A stretch of DNA of 64,000 bases from JAAYCI01 sp031551695 (lineage in GTDB: Bacteria; Bacillota; Clostridia; Oscillospirales; Ruminococcaceae), in NCBI GenBank assembly GCA_031551695.1, contig JAVBNG010000020.1:62001-126000 (forward strand). The letters are read 5' to 3'. The position numbers were made by a program, and so were the translations under genes. The first letter of the stretch is position 1. The number at the start of each line of letters is the position of its first letter. This document shows positions 8,319 through 17,918 of the stretch, piece by piece. Under the pieces are notes generated by a model. It made no database searches, was not told the DNA's origin, and worked only from the letters and a program-made list of their open reading frames with translations.

Positions 8319-10259
8319 CTACACCCCGCAGGCGGCGCCTTTGGTGTGGTTCAGCAAACCGCCGCTTTTCATAATGTCGGCCTGGCGGTCTGAGACATCG
8401 CACACCAGCGTGAACGCCGCGCCGCTGTCCGTATTTTTGGCAGCGATGTTGCCGCCGGTGAGGCCGTCGTGGATGCCGGAAAGCTCCAGCGTGTCGCTTG
8501 GGCCGATTTTATCGTAATCGGCAGGATCCGAGAACTCCAGCGGCAAAATACCCGCGTTGACGAGGTTTGCCTTGTGGATGCGGGCGAAGCTTTTGGCGAT
8601 GACTGCCTTCACGCCAAGGTACAGCGGCACAAGCGCCGCGTGCTCGCGGCTGGAACCTTGCCCGTAGTTTTCGCCGCCGATGATGAAGCCGCCGCTGCGC
8701 GCGCCCTTGGCGCGGGTGGCAAACTCGGGGTCCACACCCTCGAAGCAGTACTGCGAAAGATGCGGGATGTTGGAGCGGTAAGGCAAAATTTTGCCACCGG
8801 CGGGCATGATGTGGTCCGTGGTAATGTTGTCGCCGGTTTTTAAGAGCACCGGCAGGCGCCAATCGTCCGGCAGGCTGTCTGCCACGGGCAGTGGCTTGAT
8901 GTTCGGCCCGCGCACGATCTCCATGCTTGCAGCCTCGGTTTCCGGGGCGGGCGCGTCGATTATGTTGTCGTTGATGAGGAAGTGCTCCGGCATGGTGAAA
9001 GCCGGAATAGCGGGCAGGGTGCGCGGGTCCGTGATGTGGCCGGTGAGGGCCGAGGCGGCGGCTGTCTCGGGGCTTACGAGGTAAATTTGGCCGTCCGCCG
9101 TGCCTGAGCGGCCTTCGAAGTTGCGGTTGAACGTGCGCAGGGACACGCCGCCGGAGGGCGGACTTTGCCCCATACCGATGCACGGCCCGCAGGCGCATTC
9201 CAGCAAACGCGCCCCGGCGGACAGGATGTCCACCAGTTTGCCGCTTTGCGAAAGCATCTCCAGCACCTGGCGGCTGCCGGGGGAGATGGTGAGGCTGGTG
9301 GAGGGGTACACGGTGTGGCCTTTTAAAATGGCGGCCACGGCCTCCATGTCGGCCAGCGACGAGTTGGTGCAGCTGCCGATGCAGACCTGGTCCACCTTGA
9401 CGTGGCCGAGCTCCGAAACGGGTTTCACCGCGTCCGGGTTGTGGGGGCAGGCGGCGAGAGGTTCCAGTGTGGAAAGGTCGATGGTCAATTCCTCGTCGTA
9501 CACGGCGTCCGCGTCGGGGCTGAGGGGCGTATAGTCGGCCTCGCGGCCCTGTGCCTTCAAAAAAGCACGGGTGGTTTCGTCAGAGGGGAAAATAGACGTG
9601 GTTGCGCCAAGTTCCGCGCCCATATTGGTGATGGTGGCGCGCTGGGGCACGCCCAAAGTGGCGACGCCCTCGCCCGCGTATTCCACAATTTTGCCAACGC
9701 CGCCCTTCACGCTGATGCGGCGCAGCACCTCCAGAATGATGTCCTTCGCGCCCACAAACGGCCGCAAACGGCCTGTGAGGGTGACGCGCAGGGCCTTGGG
9801 GTAGGGAATGTGATACGCGCCGCCACCCATGGCAACGGCTACGTCGAGGCCCCCCGCGCCTATGGCCAGCATGCCGATGCCGCCCGCCGTAGGGGTGTGG
9901 CTGTCACTGCCGATCAGCGTTTTGCCGGGCACGGCAAAGCGCTCCAGATGCACCTGGTGGCAAATGCCCGCGCCGGGCCGGGCGTAATACACGCCGCTTT
10001 TTTTTGCAATGGTGCGCAAAAACGCGTGGTCATCCGCGTTCATAAAGCCGTTTTGCAGGGTGTTGTGATCCACGTAGGCCACGCTGCGCTCCGTTTTTAC
10101 CCGCGGAATGCCCATCGCCTCAAACTCCAGGTACGCCATGGTTCCCGTGGCGTCCTGCGTCAGGGTTTGGTCTATCTTCAGGCCAACCTCGCCGCCGGGC
10201 GTTGCCTCGCCCGTAACAAGGTGGCCGGCAATCAACTTCTGGGCCATTGTCTGCCCCAT
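8319..10259 (-). CDS. Aconitate hydratase (mitochondrial-type, 646 residues)
   Basis: Fe-S hydratase interconverting citrate and isocitrate. Visible motifs are SDSHTPTAGGIGMLAIGAGG and the three [4Fe-4S] ligands: Cys in GSCTNS near residue 292 and the CACGPCIGMG pair near 353. The C-terminal swivel domain contains GGENYGQGSSREHAAL and KSFARIHKANL. The length matches compact aconitases rather than the 900-residue AcnA form. A GGGGG-rich site precedes the start; a second in-frame ATG four codons later is also possible. First gene of the minus-strand group with the isocitrate-type dehydrogenase. Confidence 0.94.
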   Translation of the reverse strand: MGQTMAQKLIAGHLVTGEATPGGEVGLKIDQTLTQDATGTMAYLEFEAMGIPRVKTERSVAYVDHNTLQNGFMNADDHAFLRTIAKKSGVYYARPGAGICHQVHLERFAVPGKTLIGSDSHTPTAGGIGMLAIGAGGLDVAVAMGGGAYHIPYPKALRVTLTGRLRPFVGAKDIILEVLRRISVKGGVGKIVEYAGEGVATLGVPQRATITNMGAELGATTSIFPSDETTRAFLKAQGREADYTPLSPDADAVYDEELTIDLSTLEPLAACPHNPDAVKPVSELGHVKVDQVCIGSCTNSSLADMEAVAAILKGHTVYPSTSLTISPGSRQVLEMLSQSGKLVDILSAGARLLECACGPCIGMGQSPPSGGVSLRTFNRNFEGRSGTADGQIYLVSPETAAASALTGHITDPRTLPAIPAFTMPEHFLINDNIIDAPAPETEAASMEIVRGPNIKPLPVADSLPDDWRLPVLLKTGDNITTDHIMPAGGKILPYRSNIPHLSQYCFEGVDPEFATRAKGARSGGFIIGGENYGQGSSREHAALVPLYLGVKAVIAKSFARIHKANLVNAGILPLEFSDPADYDKIGPSDTLELSGIHDGLTGGNIAAKNTDSGAAFTLVCDVSDRQADIMKSGGLLNHTKGAACGV

Positions 10260-10314
10260 GTGTGATGCGCCCCCTTTCTTCTTTATTTCTTCTTATATAT
10301 ACGTATGCTACATT

Positions 10315-10344
10315 ACTATACTGTAACGGGCGGGGGATTGTCAA
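10315..10344 (-). promoter_or_regulatory. Predicted promoter of the aconitase operon
   Basis: On the minus strand TTGACA (10344-10339) and TATAGT (10320-10315) are separated by 18 bases, 56 bases before the aconitase start. A perfect -35 box makes this one of the strongest promoters in the window. It is divergent to the uppP promoter. Confidence 0.75.
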
Positions 10345-10421
10345 TGAATTGGCAATCGAAACAAAGCGCTGTGTACCCAAACGCCGGCCACACCATCTAG
10401 TGGGTAATTTGGGGAAAATCC

Positions 10422-10450
10422 TTGGAATATCCCCCAAAATGTGGTATACT
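10422..10450 (+). promoter_or_regulatory. Predicted promoter of uppP
   Basis: TTGGAA and TATACT are separated by 17 bases, with the extended -10 element TGTGG directly before TATACT. It lies 38 bases before the uppP ATG and rules out a longer reading of the gene that would start inside the -35 box. Confidence 0.7.
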
Positions 10451-10487
10451 TTCTAAAAATGTGCCGGCGTGGGCAAAGGGGTATGGA

Positions 10488-11333
10488 ATGAGTGTAATCA
10501 GTGCGATTTTGCAGGGCATAGTGCAGGGGCTGACGGAGTTTTTGCCTGTGTCCAGCTCCGGGCATCTTGTGCTGTTCCAGCACTTCACCGGCACCTCCGG
10601 CGAGGAAAGCCTGTTTTTTAACTTGATGCTGCACCTTGGCACGTTGGCCGCCGTGGTGGCGGTGTATTATGCGGATATCGGGGGCATGCTGCTGGAGGCG
10701 GGCCGCATGGTGAAGGAGATCTTCACCGGAAAGTTCCAGCCAAAGCCGCCAAACGACCAGCGCCGCCTGCTGTACATGCTGGTGCTGGCAACGCTGCCCA
10801 TGGTGCTTATCGTGCCGCTGCGGCACTTTGTGGCGGACATTACCGGCGACAAGGACATCGTGGTGGAGGGCGTGTGCTTTCTCATCACGTCGCTGCTGCT
10901 GTTTTTGGCCTGCCGCGCCAAAAAAGGCACGGCCACCATCCACAGTATGAAGGCCCGCCACGCCATAACCATCGGCCTGTTTCAGGACCTTGCCACTATG
11001 CCGGGCATCAGCCGCAGCGGGGCAACCATGTCCGGCGCCATGATGATGGGCTTCAGCCGTGAAACGGCGGCGCGGTTTTCTTTTTTGCTGTCCATTCCGG
11101 CTATCGTGGGCGGCAGCATGTTTGAGGTGGGCGACGCCATCGCCCAGGGTGTTACGGTGGATTTTCTGCCGCTGGTGGCGGGCATGCTGGCGGCGGCCTT
11201 GGTGGGGTATCTGGCCATCCGGCTGGTGCGCTATTTGTTGATGACGGATAAATTTATCATATTTGCGTGGTATACACTGGTGCTGGGCGTGGTGGTGGTC
11301 ATCGTTGGCACAGTGGAGCACATTGTGAAATAG
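10488..11333 (+). CDS. uppP: Undecaprenyl-diphosphatase UppP (BacA)
   Basis: Integral membrane phosphatase that converts undecaprenyl diphosphate to the monophosphate for another round of lipid II synthesis; it often gives bacitracin tolerance. The two active-site motifs are present: EFLPVSSSGH at 17-26 and PGISRSGATM near 172-181. About seven or eight membrane segments, 281 residues, normal length. The ATG at 10488 was chosen because AAAGGGG lies just upstream and because the protein then starts at the family's usual MSVISAILQG. ftsK follows directly. Confidence 0.95.
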   Translation: MSVISAILQGIVQGLTEFLPVSSSGHLVLFQHFTGTSGEESLFFNLMLHLGTLAAVVAVYYADIGGMLLEAGRMVKEIFTGKFQPKPPNDQRRLLYMLVLATLPMVLIVPLRHFVADITGDKDIVVEGVCFLITSLLLFLACRAKKGTATIHSMKARHAITIGLFQDLATMPGISRSGATMSGAMMMGFSRETAARFSFLLSIPAIVGGSMFEVGDAIAQGVTVDFLPLVAGMLAAALVGYLAIRLVRYLLMTDKFIIFAWYTLVLGVVVVIVGTVEHIVK

Positions 11334-11375
11334 CCCTGCGTGCAGCAGCAGGAATTTAACGGAAGTGGGAACGAA

Positions 11376-14300
11376 ATGCCAACGGGAACCCGGAAAAAGG
11401 CCGCGCCGGCCAAACGGACAACAAAACAACCCGCACGGAAAAATGCGAAATCCGCCCCGTCGCCAAGCGACTGGCAGCGCCCGGCGGGCGTTTTGCTTTA
11501 TGTGCTGGGGGTTTTTTTGGCATTGCTGGCCGTCATTCCCGGCAAAAGTGCGTGGGCGTGGATGCGCGAAAACCTGCTGTTTGACGTTTTTGGCGTAAGC
11601 GGGTGGCTTTTGGGCCTGATGGTCATTTATTTTGCCACGGTGGTCTCGCTGAAAAAACCGGCCGCCGGCCACGTGGCGCGCGGGCTGTTTTTTTTGTTTG
11701 CATTGTCCGGCATGGCGCTCAGTTTTTCGAAACTGGATTTTGCGGGCATGACGTTTGGCGAAGTGGTGCTGGCGGCGCTGAACAACGGCAGCACCGGCTG
11801 GTTTACCGGCGGGTTCATCGGCCTGCTGTTTGGCGGCTTGCTGCTGGCGCTGGTGGGCACGGTGGCGGCGCGTGTGCTGCTGGTGTTGCTGGCCGTTTTT
11901 GCGGCGCTGTTGCTGTTCCGTGTAAAGCCCGCCGACATTGCGCGCTTTGCCAAAGGTGTGGCCGCCCGTGTGCCGCGCCGCGCCGCGCGCGAAGACGACG
12001 GCTATTACGAAGACGACACGCCCGCGCCGCCTTCGCCCAATGAAAAACCCCTGCCGCCCGCCCAGCAGGTGCGCGCGGAGATTGCGGCCAAAGAAGCGCG
12101 GGGCATTTTCCGTGGGAACGGGTTTGCCGGGCGCGGCCAGAAGGCGCAGGCACCTGTGGCGAAGCCGCTTCCCCATATAGCGGGCCGCCCGCGCCGCAGC
12201 GTGGTGGATATCCCGCTGGGCCCGCAGGAAGCCGCGGGGGGAACGGCGGCGAAAACAGCTGCCGGGGCCGCCGCCGGGGTTTCCGGCGTGGTCACTGTTG
12301 CCACGGCCGGGAAGGAGCCGTTTGAAATCGGCCCCGGGGGCACCTTTGGCATGCGGCCTTTGATGGAGGCCGTGGGCCTGGATGAAAACGACCCGATGAA
12401 TATTTTTGTGAAGAAAAAAGAACCGCCGAAAAAGCCGGAGCCGGTGGATTATTTTGAAAAACCGCTGCGCCCCTTTGACGCGCACTCGGACGAGAGCATT
12501 CTGGATGAGGGCGCGAAGGAAAATATCTTGCTGTTCGGCGAGGATGACCCCTACAGCTTGCTTGGCGGGCCGGATTCGGCCCTGGACGTGCGCAATTTGC
12601 CGGACCTCGAATACATCGCGGGTGGCGAGCCCGCGCCCGCGCCGGGCTTTGATTTGTTTGGCACCCCCGGCACCGGCAGCGTGTTTGGCACGGCCGGCAT
12701 GCCGGACGAACCGGCCCCGGCCCCTGCGGCCCAGCCGGCCAACACCAGCCCCTTTGCCACGGGTACGCTCAGCTTTGGCAAGGCTGCTGTGGCCGCCGCG
12801 CCGCAGGAAGACGACCTGCCGTGGCACGACGGCGAACAGGACACTGGCGGCGCAGCAACAGACGGCGGCGTGCACTACACCGACATGCCCGCCCCCGCGG
12901 CCGCAACAGGCGGTGAGGTGGAACCGGGTGTGGAGGCGTTGATTGACAAGGCCGCCGCCGTGAAGCCCGGCACGCTGCCGGCTACGGACACGCGGGAAAA
13001 GGACGCGGAAAACATTGAGCCGTACAAGTACCCCCCGCTTACCCTGTTCGACACGCCGAAGGTGCAAAGCGACGCAGGCGCTAAGGAAGAGATGACGAAG
13101 ACAGCGGAGCTTTTGGTGGGCACCCTGTCGTCCTTCGGCGTGCAGACGAAAATTCTGGACGTGTCCCGCGGGCCGTCGGTCACCCGCTATGAGGTGCAGC
13201 CGAACGCGGGTGTGAAGATCAGCAAAATTACGGCTCTATCTGACGATATCGCCCTGAACCTCTCCGCCGCGGGCGTGCGCATCGAGGCGCCCATTCCGGG
13301 CAAGCCCGCCGTGGGCATCGAGGTGCCGAACAAGATCAAAAGCCCGGTAGGCATTCGCAGCGTGCTGGAAAGCAGTGCCTTTGCCGCGCAAATGTCGCCG
13401 CTGGCCGTGGCCCTTGGCAAGGACATCGCGGGCGAGTGCGTGGTGGCGGATTTGACCCGCATGCCCCATTTGCTCATCGCGGGCAGCACCGGCAGCGGCA
13501 AGAGTGTGTGTGTCAACTCCATCATCATGAGCATTCTGTACCGCTCGGCCCCGGAGGACGTGCAGCTGATGCTGATCGACCCGAAGGTGGTGGAGCTGGC
13601 CGAGTACAACGGCATTCCGCACCTGCTCATTCCCGTGGTGACGGAGCCGCGCCAGGCGGCGAAGGCCCTCGGCTACGCCGTGGCCATGATGGAACAGCGC
13701 TACCATACCTTTGCCGAAAACAACGTGCGCGACATCAAAAGCTTCAACGCCCTCACCCATACCAATGGTGTGATAGAAAAAATGCCTCATATCGCTATTA
13801 TTATTGACGAGCTAGCCGATTTGATGATGACGGCGGGCAAAGACGTTGAAACGTACATCTGCCGCCTGGCGCAAAAAGCGCGCGCCGCGGGCATGCATAT
13901 GATCGTTGCCACCCAGCGGCCCAGCGTGGACGTCATCACCGGGCTCATCAAGGCGAACATCCCCAGCCGCATCGCCTTCGCGGTGAGCAGCCAGGTAGAC
14001 AGCCGCACCATCCTTGACTCTGTGGGCGCGGAAAAACTGCTGGGCATGGGCGACATGCTGTTCATGCCCCTGGGTGCGAACAAACCCGTGCGCGTGCAGG
14101 GCACCTTTGTGCAGGATAAAGAGATCACCCGGGTGCTGAACTTTGTGAAGCAGGGTGCGCCCGCGCATTACAACGACGATATTTTGGCCGAGATGGAGAA
14201 GATCACCCTGTCCGGCCAGCAGCCGAAGGATGAGGCGGCCGGCGGCGACGACGACAACAGCTGGCGCACGGACCCGGTGTTTTTGGAGGCGGTGGAAATT

Positions 14301-14492
14301 GCGCTGGAAGCGGGCACCATATCCACCAGCTATTTGCAGCGGCGGCTGCGCCTCGGCTACGCCCGGGCGGGCCGCGTGATGGACGAGATGGAGCGGCTGA
14401 ACATTGTGGGGCCGCCCAACGGTTCGAAGCCGCGGGAAGTGATGATTACACGGGACGAGTGGCTGGAAATGATGATGAACCATGAGGGATAA
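11376..14492 (+). CDS. ftsK: DNA translocase FtsK/SpoIIIE
   Basis: Septal DNA pump. A basic N-terminus is followed by four membrane segments (about 25-180), a long Ala/Pro/acidic linker (about 190-575), and the RecA-like motor. The Walker A GSTGSGKS is near residue 700, followed by IDPKVVEL, the DELADLMM Walker B region and MIVATQRPSVDVITG. A C-terminal winged-helix gamma domain (RTDPVFLEAVEIAL onwards) reads KOPS/SRS-type DNA signals. The ATG at 11376 was chosen over an in-frame GTG at 11340 because GGAAGTGGGA lies just upstream of it and the GTG has no ribosome binding site. Its end overlaps the next gene. Confidence 0.95.
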   Translation: MPTGTRKKAAPAKRTTKQPARKNAKSAPSPSDWQRPAGVLLYVLGVFLALLAVIPGKSAWAWMRENLLFDVFGVSGWLLGLMVIYFATVVSLKKPAAGHVARGLFFLFALSGMALSFSKLDFAGMTFGEVVLAALNNGSTGWFTGGFIGLLFGGLLLALVGTVAARVLLVLLAVFAALLLFRVKPADIARFAKGVAARVPRRAAREDDGYYEDDTPAPPSPNEKPLPPAQQVRAEIAAKEARGIFRGNGFAGRGQKAQAPVAKPLPHIAGRPRRSVVDIPLGPQEAAGGTAAKTAAGAAAGVSGVVTVATAGKEPFEIGPGGTFGMRPLMEAVGLDENDPMNIFVKKKEPPKKPEPVDYFEKPLRPFDAHSDESILDEGAKENILLFGEDDPYSLLGGPDSALDVRNLPDLEYIAGGEPAPAPGFDLFGTPGTGSVFGTAGMPDEPAPAPAAQPANTSPFATGTLSFGKAAVAAAPQEDDLPWHDGEQDTGGAATDGGVHYTDMPAPAAATGGEVEPGVEALIDKAAAVKPGTLPATDTREKDAENIEPYKYPPLTLFDTPKVQSDAGAKEEMTKTAELLVGTLSSFGVQTKILDVSRGPSVTRYEVQPNAGVKISKITALSDDIALNLSAAGVRIEAPIPGKPAVGIEVPNKIKSPVGIRSVLESSAFAAQMSPLAVALGKDIAGECVVADLTRMPHLLIAGSTGSGKSVCVNSIIMSILYRSAPEDVQLMLIDPKVVELAEYNGIPHLLIPVVTEPRQAAKALGYAVAMMEQRYHTFAENNVRDIKSFNALTHTNGVIEKMPHIAIIIDELADLMMTAGKDVETYICRLAQKARAAGMHMIVATQRPSVDVITGLIKANIPSRIAFAVSSQVDSRTILDSVGAEKLLGMGDMLFMPLGANKPVRVQGTFVQDKEITRVLNFVKQGAPAHYNDDILAEMEKITLSGQQPKDEAAGGDDDNSWRTDPVFLEAVEIALEAGTISTSYLQRRLRLGYARAGRVMDEMERLNIVGPPNGSKPREVMITRDEWLEMMMNHEG

Positions 14493-16314
14493 CGTTTTGG
14501 CGCAAACCAATATGCCCAGATTGGGTACGGAATTTTTGCCGACGACACCGGCTGAACTGCGCGAAAAAGGCGTGGAACAGCCGGATTTTGTGCTGGTTTC
14601 CGGCGACGCCTACGTGGACCATCCGTCCTTTGGCGCGGCGGTGATTGGCCGGGTGCTTGCGGCGGCGGGCTATTCCGTTGCCATGCTGCCCCAGCCCGCT
14701 TATGACACCTGCCGCGATTTCAAGCGTTTTGGACGCCCGAGGTACGCCTTTCTCATTTCCGGCGGCGTGGTGGATTCCATGGTGGCCCATTATACCGTGG
14801 CGAAACGCCGCCGTGAAACGGACGAATACTCTCCCGGGGGCAAGCCCGGCAAACGACCGGACCGCTGCGTGGACGTGTATACGCGCCTTGCGAAGGAGGC
14901 CTACCCGGATGTGCCTGTGGCTGTGGGCGGCGTAGAAGCCAGTTTGCGGCGCTTTGCCCATTACGACTATTGGAGCGATGCCGTGCGGCCGTCCATTTTA
15001 GAGACCAGTGGGGCGGATTTGATTTTGTTCGGCATGGGCGAGCGCACGGTGCGTGATGTGGCGGTTGGTTTTGCAAACGCTACTGACGCCGAGGCCGCTT
15101 TGGCAGCCGCGCGGCAGGTACCGGGGGTGGCGTACCTGTGCGATTTTTATAAATTGCCGAAGAAATATGCCGAATGCGCGTCCTACCGCAAGGTGGCGGA
15201 ACACGCCGAGGCCGCCGCGAAGGCGTGCCGCGTGCAGATAGACAACCAGGACCCGGTGTCCGCCCTGCCGGTGGTGCAAAAGCAAAGCGAAAAATATCTG
15301 GTGCAGAATGTGCCGGCGGAGGTGCTTTCCCGCGAGGAGATGGACGCGGTGTACGCCCTGCCGTTTACCCGGCGGGTGCACCCGATGTACGACGCGGCGG
15401 GCGGCGTGCCGGCCATCGAGGAAGTGGAATTTTCCATCACCCACAACCGCGGGTGCTTCGGGGGGTGCGCCTATTGCGCCATCACCCTGCTGGCGGGGCG
15501 GCGGGTGACGTCGCGCAGTGCCGAAAGCGTGCTGGCCGAGGCGGAGATGCTGGCGGGCATGCCGGGCTTCAAGGGCTACATCCACGATGTGGGCGGCCCC
15601 ACGGCCAATTTCCGCCAGCCGTCCTGCGACAAACAGCTGAAAAGCGGCGTGTGCAAGGGTGGCAAGCGCTGCCTTGCGCCCGGACCCTGCGCCGATTTGG
15701 TGGCGGACCACAGCGAGTATTTGGATATCTTGCGCAATATGCGGGTTATCCCGGGCATTAAAAAAGTGTTTATCCGCAGCGGTATCCGCTACGATTATTT
15801 GATGCAGGACAAAAACGAGGACTTCTTCCGCGCGCTGGTGGCCCACCATGTGTCCGGCCAGCTGAAGGTGGCGCCGGAGCATTCGTCGCCAAAGGTGCTG
15901 CGCCTGATGGGCAAACCCTCCATCGACGTGTACAACCGGTTTGAAAAGCGGTTTTTGGAGCTTTCGAAGCAGGCGGGCAAGGAGCAGTACATTGTGCCGT
16001 ACCTTATTTCCAGCCACCCCGGCAGCACCATGAAGGACGCCGTAGAGCTGGCGCGCTACCTGAAAAAGCACCGCCTACGCCCGGAACAGGTGCAGGATTT
16101 TTACCCGACACCCGGCTCGCTTGCCACCTGCATGTACCACACGGGGCTGGACCCCTACACCCTGGAAAAAGTGTATGTGCCAAAAAAACCGGAGGAAAAG
16201 GCGCTGCAGCGGGCGCTGCTGCAATATTACCTGCCCAAAAACCGCGCCAAGGTGAAGCAGGCGCTGCAACTGTGCGGCATGATGAATGTGGAAAAAGAAC
16301 TATTGAAACAATAA
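14482..16314 (+). CDS. YgiQ family radical SAM protein
   Basis: Member of the YgiQ/UPF0313 family of radical SAM enzymes, whose reaction is unknown. The cluster motif CFGGCAYC (C-x3-C-x2-C) is near residue 325. The N-terminal half contains the family pattern FLPTTPAEL then SGDAYVDHPSFG and resembles a cobalamin-binding-like fold in relatives. The C-terminal part ends in a helical tail typical of the family. Length is 610 residues. The start overlaps the last eleven bases of ftsK. A second in-frame ATG at 14512 is possible but has no better ribosome binding site. Confidence 0.9.
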   Translation: MRDNVLAQTNMPRLGTEFLPTTPAELREKGVEQPDFVLVSGDAYVDHPSFGAAVIGRVLAAAGYSVAMLPQPAYDTCRDFKRFGRPRYAFLISGGVVDSMVAHYTVAKRRRETDEYSPGGKPGKRPDRCVDVYTRLAKEAYPDVPVAVGGVEASLRRFAHYDYWSDAVRPSILETSGADLILFGMGERTVRDVAVGFANATDAEAALAAARQVPGVAYLCDFYKLPKKYAECASYRKVAEHAEAAAKACRVQIDNQDPVSALPVVQKQSEKYLVQNVPAEVLSREEMDAVYALPFTRRVHPMYDAAGGVPAIEEVEFSITHNRGCFGGCAYCAITLLAGRRVTSRSAESVLAEAEMLAGMPGFKGYIHDVGGPTANFRQPSCDKQLKSGVCKGGKRCLAPGPCADLVADHSEYLDILRNMRVIPGIKKVFIRSGIRYDYLMQDKNEDFFRALVAHHVSGQLKVAPEHSSPKVLRLMGKPSIDVYNRFEKRFLELSKQAGKEQYIVPYLISSHPGSTMKDAVELARYLKKHRLRPEQVQDFYPTPGSLATCMYHTGLDPYTLEKVYVPKKPEEKALQRALLQYYLPKNRAKVKQALQLCGMMNVEKELLKQ

Positions 16315-16528
16315 TATTTATATATTACTGTTAAAATAAATTGGTATTAGTTGAATCGACACTAATTAAAACAACATCAGTTAAAATATGGTAATATTAA
16401 AAATGCTGCCGTTTGATGAAACCTGAAAATAGCGCCACAGATAAGTTTTTTTGAAAAAGCGGCAAAAGCAAAGCAGGGCAGCGGGGATGTGGGCGGGGAA
16501 GAAAGCGGCCAAAGAAAAGGGGTAGGGC
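16315..16528. other. AT-rich intergenic region before the MBL gene
   Basis: A 214-base gap, strongly AT-rich in its first 150 bases, unlike the GC-rich flanks. It contains an ATTAGT...ACTAAT inverted repeat near 16346-16366 and a possible extended -10 (TATGGTAATATT near 16388-16399). A promoter for the next gene is likely here, but no clear -35 box was found. Confidence 0.4.
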
Positions 16529-17614
16529 TTGAAGAGGAGTTGGAAGCCGTTGGTTCGCCGGGCGGTATATTCGGCAGGCATGAAGCGAAAGCGCACGCGC
16601 AGGGCCATAGCATGGCTGGCCGGTGTTGCCGCCGTGCTGGCGCTGGTGGTGCTGTTCGCGGTGGAACCTGCCATTGTAGACGATTTGTACAGTGCCCTTG
16701 GCATTGAGGGCAGCGCGGCACAGGCCCCGGCCGCAGCCCATGGTTTTACCGAGGCTATCCACTTTGTGTATGTGGGCCAGGGCGACGCCCTGCTGCTGGA
16801 AAGCGACGGTGCCTTTGCCTTGCTGGACGCGGGAACGCAAGAATACACGTCAGATTTAATAACATATTTAAAAACATCTGATGTCAAAACATTAGATTAT
16901 GTAATCATGTCACATCCTCATGCGGACCACATTGGCGCCATGCAGAAAGTGATGGAGACCTTTGAGGTGAAGCAGTTGTTGTTGCCCCGCCTGGAGAAAG
17001 GGCCGATACCAACTTCATCCATGTTTATGGGCATTCTGCAAACAGCCGCTGACAAAAACATCCCCACGGCGCAAATGAACCGGGAAGACGTGTTTGCCTT
17101 TGGCGGCGCGGCCGTCCGCGTAGTGGCGGACGGCCTGGAAACCAAGGGTGACCTGAACCTGATCAGCCCGGTGCTGATGGTAGAGCTGGGCGGCATCCGG
17201 TTGCTTGCCACGGGCGACGCGGTGCGCGCCAACGAGGACGAGGCGATGGAACTGGAAACTGACCTGCGGGCCGACGTGTTCAAGGCGGCGCACCACGGCA
17301 GCAGCACCAGCAACTCCTACGCTTTTTTGGAGGCGGTGCACCCGGCGTTGGTGGTGGTAAGCTGCGGCAAGGACAACGACTACGGCCACCCGCACCGCTG
17401 GCCGCTGGACGCCTACGCCGCTGTGAACGCCGAGGTGGTGCGCACGGACGAAATGGGCAGTGTGGTGGTTTGGCCCACGGGCGGCGGCGGGTTTTCCTAT
17501 GCCACAACAGCAGACGGTGCAGAGCATGTGGTGAAACCGCCCGCGGCACAGAAACAGGATGCAGGGGAAGAACCGCCGGAACAGGCCCCGGATGACGCCG
17601 GTTTGGCGGCGTAA
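16529..17614 (+). CDS. Secreted or membrane-anchored ComEC-like MBL-fold hydrolase
   Basis: Metallo-beta-lactamase-fold protein resembling the C-terminal domain of ComEC. An N-terminal membrane segment (about 26-48) anchors or exports it. The metal motif HPHADH lies near residue 130, GDAV near 230 and HHGSSTSNS near 254. Relatives are putative extracellular hydrolases or nucleases; the substrate is unknown. The TTG start at 16529 follows AAAAGGGG at ideal spacing; an ATG at 16580 is the alternative. Bases 16841-16920, coding for the segment just before HPHADH, are far more AT-rich than the rest of the gene. A DUF3006 gene follows, a common pairing. Confidence 0.85.
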   Translation: MKRSWKPLVRRAVYSAGMKRKRTRRAIAWLAGVAAVLALVVLFAVEPAIVDDLYSALGIEGSAAQAPAAAHGFTEAIHFVYVGQGDALLLESDGAFALLDAGTQEYTSDLITYLKTSDVKTLDYVIMSHPHADHIGAMQKVMETFEVKQLLLPRLEKGPIPTSSMFMGILQTAADKNIPTAQMNREDVFAFGGAAVRVVADGLETKGDLNLISPVLMVELGGIRLLATGDAVRANEDEAMELETDLRADVFKAAHHGSSTSNSYAFLEAVHPALVVVSCGKDNDYGHPHRWPLDAYAAVNAEVVRTDEMGSVVVWPTGGGGFSYATTADGAEHVVKPPAAQKQDAGEEPPEQAPDDAGLAA

Positions 17615-17675
17615 CTGTATCTTTGCCATTGCGGATTGCCATGGCTGAAAATTACAAATGTGTGGGAGGCAAAAT

Positions 17676-17903
17676 ATGGTATATTCTGTAGACCGCGTTA
17701 TTGGCGATCGCGCTATTTTGTTGGGGGATGACGGCGAGCCTTTGGACATGCCTCTCTCTTCGCTGCCCGAGGGCATTAAAACGGGGGATATCCTGCGCTG
17801 GGAGGACGGCAAAGCCGCCCGCAGCCCCGCCGACGAAGAAGCCCGCCGCAAGCTGGTGGCCCAAATGCTGGGCCAGCTGCTGCAAAACGGCGATGATGAA
17901 TAG
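17676..17903 (+). CDS. DUF3006 family protein
   Basis: A 75-residue protein matching the DUF3006 pattern: VDRVIGDRAILLGDDGE, then LPEGIKTGDIL. DUF3006 genes often sit directly after ComEC-like MBL-fold hydrolases, as here, so a helper role for that enzyme is inferred. GGGAGG lies 7 bases before the chosen ATG; an ATG six codons upstream overlaps this ribosome binding site and was rejected. Confidence 0.8.
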   Translation: MVYSVDRVIGDRAILLGDDGEPLDMPLSSLPEGIKTGDILRWEDGKAARSPADEEARRKLVAQMLGQLLQNGDDE

Positions 17904-17918
17904 ATGAATGGGAGCGAA

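Noticed and set aside
10341..13067. A 908-codon minus-strand frame opposite uppP and ftsK
   Set aside because: His/Arg-rich composition with no domain; uppP and ftsK are certain on the other strand.
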